64,000 nucleotides of DNA from Dyella kyungheensis (GTDB taxonomy: Bacteria > Pseudomonadota > Gammaproteobacteria > Xanthomonadales > Rhodanobacteraceae). A model generated the notes under the pieces. It made no database searches and was not told where the DNA came from. It saw nothing but the letters and a program-made list of their open reading frames with translations. Of the stretch, positions 60,457 to 64,000 are shown piece by piece. The translations under genes and the position numbers were made by a program. The stretch spans positions 879,630-943,629 of the forward strand of contig NZ_JADIKC010000003.1 in the NCBI RefSeq assembly GCF_016905005.1, given 5' to 3'. Position 1 is the first letter of the stretch. Every line of letters starts with the position of its first letter.

Positions 60457-60936
60457 ATGAGTGCCGTACTGGACAGCCGACAAGCCTTATTGCCGGGACG
60501 CTTCGGCTTCCTGATGGGGCTTTACGCCGAGAACTACCATCGGTTGGTGCGGCTGTTCGCGCCGCAGGAGCTGGCGCCCGGGTTCTACCTGTCCAGCGTG
60601 GACGATGGCCTGGATGTGCGGCTGCAGGTGCAGGAGCGCCATCCGTATACGCTGGAACTGGAGCTGACCTATAACTTCGTCGATGCGCATACGGGGCAGC
60701 CGTCGCCGTCGGCGCAGTTGCGCATGTATACCGACGCCCATGTGGCCGAGGCCTTGCATTGCCATCCGGGGCGTCACCTGTGGCAGGTGCTTGGCCCGTT
60801 TCCGCCCGCCAACACGGTGCTGCAGCATCGGCTGCGCATGAACGGGTTCTTGTCGCGCTGGCTGGAATACCTGGCGGAGCAGGGGCATTCGAGGGGGACG
60901 CTGGAGCGGCAGGAAGAGCGTCACCCGGCAGGCTGA
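60457..60936 (+). CDS. DUF1249 protein (YqiB-like)
   Basis: A 159-residue soluble protein with the family core (LMGLYAENYHRLVRLF, LQVQERHPYTLELELTY, LRMYTDAHVAEAL, LNGFLSRWLEY-like ending). Function unknown. ATG 60457 follows ppsR by 17 bp; GGAG is rather far (about 13 bases) from the start, and no nearer start exists in frame. Confidence 0.88.
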   Translation: MSAVLDSRQALLPGRFGFLMGLYAENYHRLVRLFAPQELAPGFYLSSVDDGLDVRLQVQERHPYTLELELTYNFVDAHTGQPSPSAQLRMYTDAHVAEALHCHPGRHLWQVLGPFPPANTVLQHRLRMNGFLSRWLEYLAEQGHSRGTLERQEERHPAG

Positions 60937-60943
60937 CCGCCCC

Positions 60944-61070
60944 TTGTGGGAGCGCACCCTGTGCGCGACTGGGCAGCGCGCGGACGACATGCAAACCGCC
61001 CGGGCATGACTGGTACAGCAAGCGCGGGCTCTACGCGCTGGGCTGTCGCGCACAGGGTGCGCTCCCGCAA
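60944..61070. repeat. REP-like palindromic element, copy 3
   Basis: Two inverted units, GTGGGAGCGCACCCTGTGCG at the left and its inverse at the right, separated by about 75 bases. It sits between the convergent DUF1249 gene and the tRNA operon. Confidence 0.88.
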
Positions 61071-61101
61071 GAAAGCATCGGCAGGCGGCGAATCGCAGGC
61101 A

Positions 61102-61126
61102 ACAAAAAACCCGCCAAAAGGCGGGG
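61102..61126 (-). terminator. Terminator of the tRNA Ala-Glu-Asp operon
   Basis: Stem CCCGCC / GGCGGG with an AAAA loop (TTTT on the transcript), followed by six T on the minus strand. Confidence 0.85.
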
Positions 61127-61138
61127 TCTTTGTAAAAG

Positions 61139-61215
61139 TGGCGGAGCGGACGGGACTCGAACCCGCGACCTCCGGCGTGACAGGCCAGCATTCTAACCGA
61201 CTGAACTACCGCTCC
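61139..61215 (-). tRNA. tRNA-Asp (anticodon GTC), copy 2
   Basis: A 77-base gene identical to the copy at 48029-48105, on the opposite strand, with encoded CCA. Last gene of the tRNA operon. Confidence 0.96.
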
Positions 61216-61290
61216 ACGTTTTTTACAGCTTCCAGCACTGCACCAATGTCGATTTCATCCTTGACCACTCTTGCCGTGTTATCGGTAGAG

Positions 61291-61366
61291 TGGCGTCCCC
61301 ACGGGGATTCGAACCCCGGTCGCCACCGTGAAAGGGTGATGTCCTAGGCCTCTAGACGATGGGGAC
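61291..61366 (-). tRNA. tRNA-Glu (anticodon TTC)
   Basis: A 76-base cloverleaf starting GTCCCCATCGTCTAGAGG with anticodon loop CTTTCAC (anticodon TTC) and encoded CCA. Middle gene of the operon. Confidence 0.96.
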
Positions 61367-61377
61367 GTATCTAAATT

Positions 61378-61453
61378 TGGTGGAGCCAGGCGGGATCGAA
61401 CCGCCGACCTCCTGCATGCCATGCAGGCGCTCTCCCAGCTGAGCTATGGCCCC
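61378..61453 (-). tRNA. tRNA-Ala (anticodon GGC)
   Basis: A 76-base cloverleaf starting GGGGCCATAGCTCAGCTGGG with loop ATGGCAT (anticodon GGC) and encoded CCA. First gene of the operon. Confidence 0.96.
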
Positions 61454-61475
61454 GATGTGCCTCTGGAAGCCCGAA

Positions 61476-61504
61476 AGAATAGACAGGGATCGCGATTTCG
61501 TCAA
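61476..61504 (-). promoter_or_regulatory. sigma70-type promoter of the tRNA operon
   Basis: TTGACG, a 17-base spacer and TATTCT on the minus strand, 23 bases before tRNA-Ala(GGC). Confidence 0.8.
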
Positions 61505-61694
61505 GCGTTCGTTGTGAAAATATTTCAACTTTTCTTCACGAATGAATGACAACAAGCAGTTACGCCAGCGATTGATGCCGAGGGTCGCTGCGCCGTCCTG
61601 CATTTGGTCGCGCGAACCGTCCGCATCGCCATGCGGGGCTGTGCATCTCGTGTGCGATTGCTAGTCTTGCAAGAAGCTTCGACGGGATTCATTG

Positions 61695-63464
61695 ATGCAC
61701 GATTTGCACTTCATCCAGGATCTCGCGACCGTCATGTTGATCGCGGGCCTGACGACGGTGATCTTTCAACGCCTGCGTCAGCCGGTGGTGCTCGGATACA
61801 TCATCGCCGGTGTGCTGGTCGGCCCCTATACGTTCCCCGTGGTGTTCATCCACGACGAGCAGACCATCCGCACCTTGTCCGAACTGGGCATGATCCTGCT
61901 GCTGTTCGCCCTGGGGCTGGAATTCAGCCTGAAGAAGCTGCGCGAAGTCGGTGGCGCCGCGTTGGTCGCGGCGTTATGCGAAATCGTCCTGATGCTTTGG
62001 CTCGGCTACGAGATCGGGCGCTTCTTCGGCTGGAGTTCGATGGATGCGCTGTTCCTTGGCGCCATGCTGTCGATGTCGTCCACCACCATCATCATGAAGG
62101 CACTGGACGATCTGGATCTCAAGCGCGAGCGCTTCGCGCAGCTGATGTTCGGCATCCTGATCATCGAGGACGTGATCGCCATCGTGCTGATGGCCTTGCT
62201 GACCGGTATCGCGAGCACCGGCGGCCTGGAAGCGGGCGAGGCGATGGAGGCCGTCGGCAGGCTCACCTTGTTCATGGCGGTATCGCTGGTGGTGGGGCTG
62301 CTGCTGGTACCGCGCGTGGTGGACTACATCGCGCAGGTGAGTCGCGACGACGTGCTGCTGGTGGCCGTATTGGGCCTGTGTTTCGGCTTCTGCCTGCTGG
62401 TGACCGAAATGGGCTACAGCGTGGCGCTGGGCGCTTTCATGATCGGGGCGATCGTGGGCGAATCGCAAAGCGTGGAGCGGATCGAGCGGATCATCGGGCC
62501 GGTGCGCGACATGTTCAGTGCGATCTTCTTCGTCGCCATCGGCATGCTCATCGATCCGGCCATGCTCAAGGAATACTGGCTGCCCATCATCGTGGTCACC
62601 ACGGTGGTGGTGCTGGGCAAGGTGATCACCTGCAGCTTCGGTACCTTCGTGGCAGGCAACGACGGGCGCACGTCATTGCGCGTGGGCATGGGGCTGGCGC
62701 AGATCGGCGAGTTCTCGTTCGTGATCGCGTCGTTGGGCCTGACGCTCAAGGTGACCAGCGGCTTCCTCTATCCCGTGGCGGTGGCGGTCTCGGCGATCAC
62801 CACCTTTCTCACGCCCTATCTGATCCGGGCATCGGATCCTTTGGCGAGTTCGCTCTCGAGGCGTCTGCCCAACGGCTTCATCAGCCTGTTGAGTGCGTAC
62901 ACGGACTGGATGGGCAATCTCAGCCTGAGCGGGCAGGGCGTCACCGTGGCGAAGATGATTCGTCGCCTGGTCTGGCACGTCATCATCAACATCATGCTGG
63001 TGGTGGCGGCCTTCCTGATCATGTCCTACCTGTATCGCCGCGGCGTTTTCCATTGGGATCTGCTGGCCGACAGCCCGCAGGTAAAACGCAGCCTGGCGTG
63101 GTCGATCGCGGCGATCGTCTCATTGCCGATGATTGTCGCGGCGTACCGCAAGGCGTCGGCGCTGGGCATGTTGCTGGCCGAATTGAGCATTCCCGAGCGC
63201 ATCGGCGGCGCCTACAACATGCATATCCGCAGCGTACTGGCGCGCTTCATCCCGCTGGCCACCATGTGGGTGCTGGGCCTGCTGGTGGCGGCGCTGGCCT
63301 CGACCATCCTGCCGCCGCGTGAGGTGGCCCTCGTACTGGTGCTGGTGTTGCTGTTGCTCGCATGGCTGCTGTGGCGCGGCCTGGTGCAGGTGCATGCGCG
63401 ATTGCAGGCGGCGCTGCGTGACACCCTGGATAAGTCGGGGCGCTCAGACGATGGGCACGGTTGA
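61695..63464 (+). CDS. KefC/CPA2-like monovalent cation:proton antiporter without RCK domain
   Basis: A 589-residue inner-membrane protein. The Na+/H+-exchanger domain (about 10-385, some 12 helices) contains LGLEFSLKKLREVG, LSMSSTTIIMKAL and the ion-site stretch FGILIIEDVIAIVLMALL. The C-terminal third has further hydrophobic segments (about 430-455, 470-490, 520-570) and no TrkA-N/RCK nucleotide-binding domain, unlike KefB/KefC and YbaL. ATG 61695 directly follows a TTG codon that could also initiate. Transported ion is not known. Confidence 0.9.
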   Translation: MHDLHFIQDLATVMLIAGLTTVIFQRLRQPVVLGYIIAGVLVGPYTFPVVFIHDEQTIRTLSELGMILLLFALGLEFSLKKLREVGGAALVAALCEIVLMLWLGYEIGRFFGWSSMDALFLGAMLSMSSTTIIMKALDDLDLKRERFAQLMFGILIIEDVIAIVLMALLTGIASTGGLEAGEAMEAVGRLTLFMAVSLVVGLLLVPRVVDYIAQVSRDDVLLVAVLGLCFGFCLLVTEMGYSVALGAFMIGAIVGESQSVERIERIIGPVRDMFSAIFFVAIGMLIDPAMLKEYWLPIIVVTTVVVLGKVITCSFGTFVAGNDGRTSLRVGMGLAQIGEFSFVIASLGLTLKVTSGFLYPVAVAVSAITTFLTPYLIRASDPLASSLSRRLPNGFISLLSAYTDWMGNLSLSGQGVTVAKMIRRLVWHVIINIMLVVAAFLIMSYLYRRGVFHWDLLADSPQVKRSLAWSIAAIVSLPMIVAAYRKASALGMLLAELSIPERIGGAYNMHIRSVLARFIPLATMWVLGLLVAALASTILPPREVALVLVLVLLLLAWLLWRGLVQVHARLQAALRDTLDKSGRSDDGHG

Positions 63465-63663
63465 GGGGCCTAATCCCGCAGATGTGCAGAATTCGTAAAA
63501 AACCGCGTTTTTCGCCGAAACGTGAACTTTTAATCACGACTGACGGTCATACGCCCACTATCGTTGCCAAGACTAAGCAAGCACCGCACAATGCGGGGCC
63601 TGCCTCCATCGGGGGGGCCTTAAGTCCGGTAGCGCCGGCATATCCAATACGAGGGAGTTCTAC

Positions 63664-64000
63664 ATGAAGCATTTTCTGCGTCCCACGCTGACGGCGGCCG
63701 CGCTCGCTGTTGCTCTGGGCATGACCGCTGGCGTGCACGCACAGGCCGCGAAGCCCGCCGCCGCCCCCGCTGCAGCCGCTCCGGCCGCAGTTGACAAGAC
63801 CAAGGCCAGCTACGTGGTCGGTTGGGATCTGGCCAGCTCGCTGCCGCCGCTGGTCCGCGCGGAAGTCGACCCGGCCACCGTGGCTCGCGCTCTGCAGTCC
63901 GCCCTGTCGGGCCAGAAGCCGACCATGAGCGAAGCCGAAGCCAAGCAGGTCCGTGACGCGTTCGTGGCCAACCTGCAGGCCAAGGCCAAGGCCGAGTACA
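63664..64000 (+). CDS. FKBP-type peptidyl-prolyl isomerase (partial, runs off the window)
   Basis: The first 112 residues of an exported FkpA/Mip-like protein: a signal peptide (KHFLRPTLTAAALAVALGM, cleavage near AHA-type VHAQA at about residue 26), an Ala/Pro-rich linker, then the N-terminal FKBP dimerisation domain (KASYVVGWDLASSLPPL...MSEAEAKQVRDAF). GAGGGAG precedes the ATG. The catalytic FKBP domain would lie beyond base 64000. Confidence 0.85.
   Translation, partial: MKHFLRPTLTAAALAVALGMTAGVHAQAAKPAAAPAAAAPAAVDKTKASYVVGWDLASSLPPLVRAEVDPATVARALQSALSGQKPTMSEAEAKQVRDAFVANLQAKAKAEY

Overview
The window looks like chromosomal DNA of a GC-rich gammaproteobacterium of the Xanthomonadales, most probably Rhodanobacteraceae (Dyella/Luteibacter/Rhodanobacter type). 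The reasons are the conserved tig-clpP-clpX-lon-hupB-ppiD and mltD-gloB-methyltransferase-rnhA-dnaQ blocks, the divergent ppsA/ppsR pair, the high GC content, and the dispersed palindromic repeats (GTGGGAGCGCAC type) common in this group. The genus is an inference and was not tested.

Layout. 1-731: repeats only (a 7-bp tandem array, a REP-like palindrome and a second dispersed inverted repeat). 732-22597 (minus): one tightly packed block read from high to low coordinates: a JmjC/cupin_8 oxygenase, a 2418-residue NRPS-PKS with an in-line aminotransferase, a 2148-residue two-module NRPS, a family 2 glycosyltransferase, a polysaccharide deacetylase, an O-antigen ligase/polymerase-like membrane protein, a PaaK/CapK-like adenylate-forming enzyme and two family 4 glycosyltransferases. 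Most junctions overlap or are under 50 bp. 22977-31267: a secreted protein of unknown function, a J-domain membrane protein, a phosphoglycosyl transferase, an Sfp-type phosphopantetheinyl transferase, a GMC oxidoreductase, a CapI/LspL-like nucleotide-sugar epimerase and a TviB/WbpO-like nucleotide-sugar dehydrogenase. Together, 732-31267 looks like a locus coupling an amino-acid/polyketide assembly line to synthesis of a uronic-acid-containing glycan. The assembly line reads as (partial C)-A-T-KS-AT-T-AMT followed by C-A-T-C-A-T, with no release domain. The predicted building blocks are Val + malonate (then beta-transaminated) + two Gly-like residues. This is the candidate new system.

31268-40873: a Sel1-repeat protein with a possible short upstream cistron, a DUF2076 protein, an RhtA-like exporter, a methyltransferase coupled to a YkgJ-type cysteine-cluster protein, a 43-residue basic protein with a TTG start, a cold-shock protein, two small hypothetical genes, tRNA-Ala(CGC), RNase D and a formylglycine-generating-enzyme-like protein.

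41105-54291: housekeeping. tRNA-Leu, trigger factor, ClpP, ClpX, Lon, HU, tRNA-Val, tRNA-Asp and PpiD (protein folding and proteolysis), then MltD, GloB, a methyltransferase, RNase HI and DnaQ.

54307-64000: a PP2C phosphatase, a HigB/HigA-like toxin-antitoxin pair beside a long perfect palindrome that copies the 3' end of tRNA-Ser(CGA), signal peptidase I, PEP synthase and its regulatory kinase/phosphorylase, a DUF1249 protein, a tRNA Ala-Glu-Asp operon with a clear sigma70 promoter, a KefC-like antiporter without a nucleotide-binding domain, and the start of an FKBP-type peptidyl-prolyl isomerase that runs off the edge.
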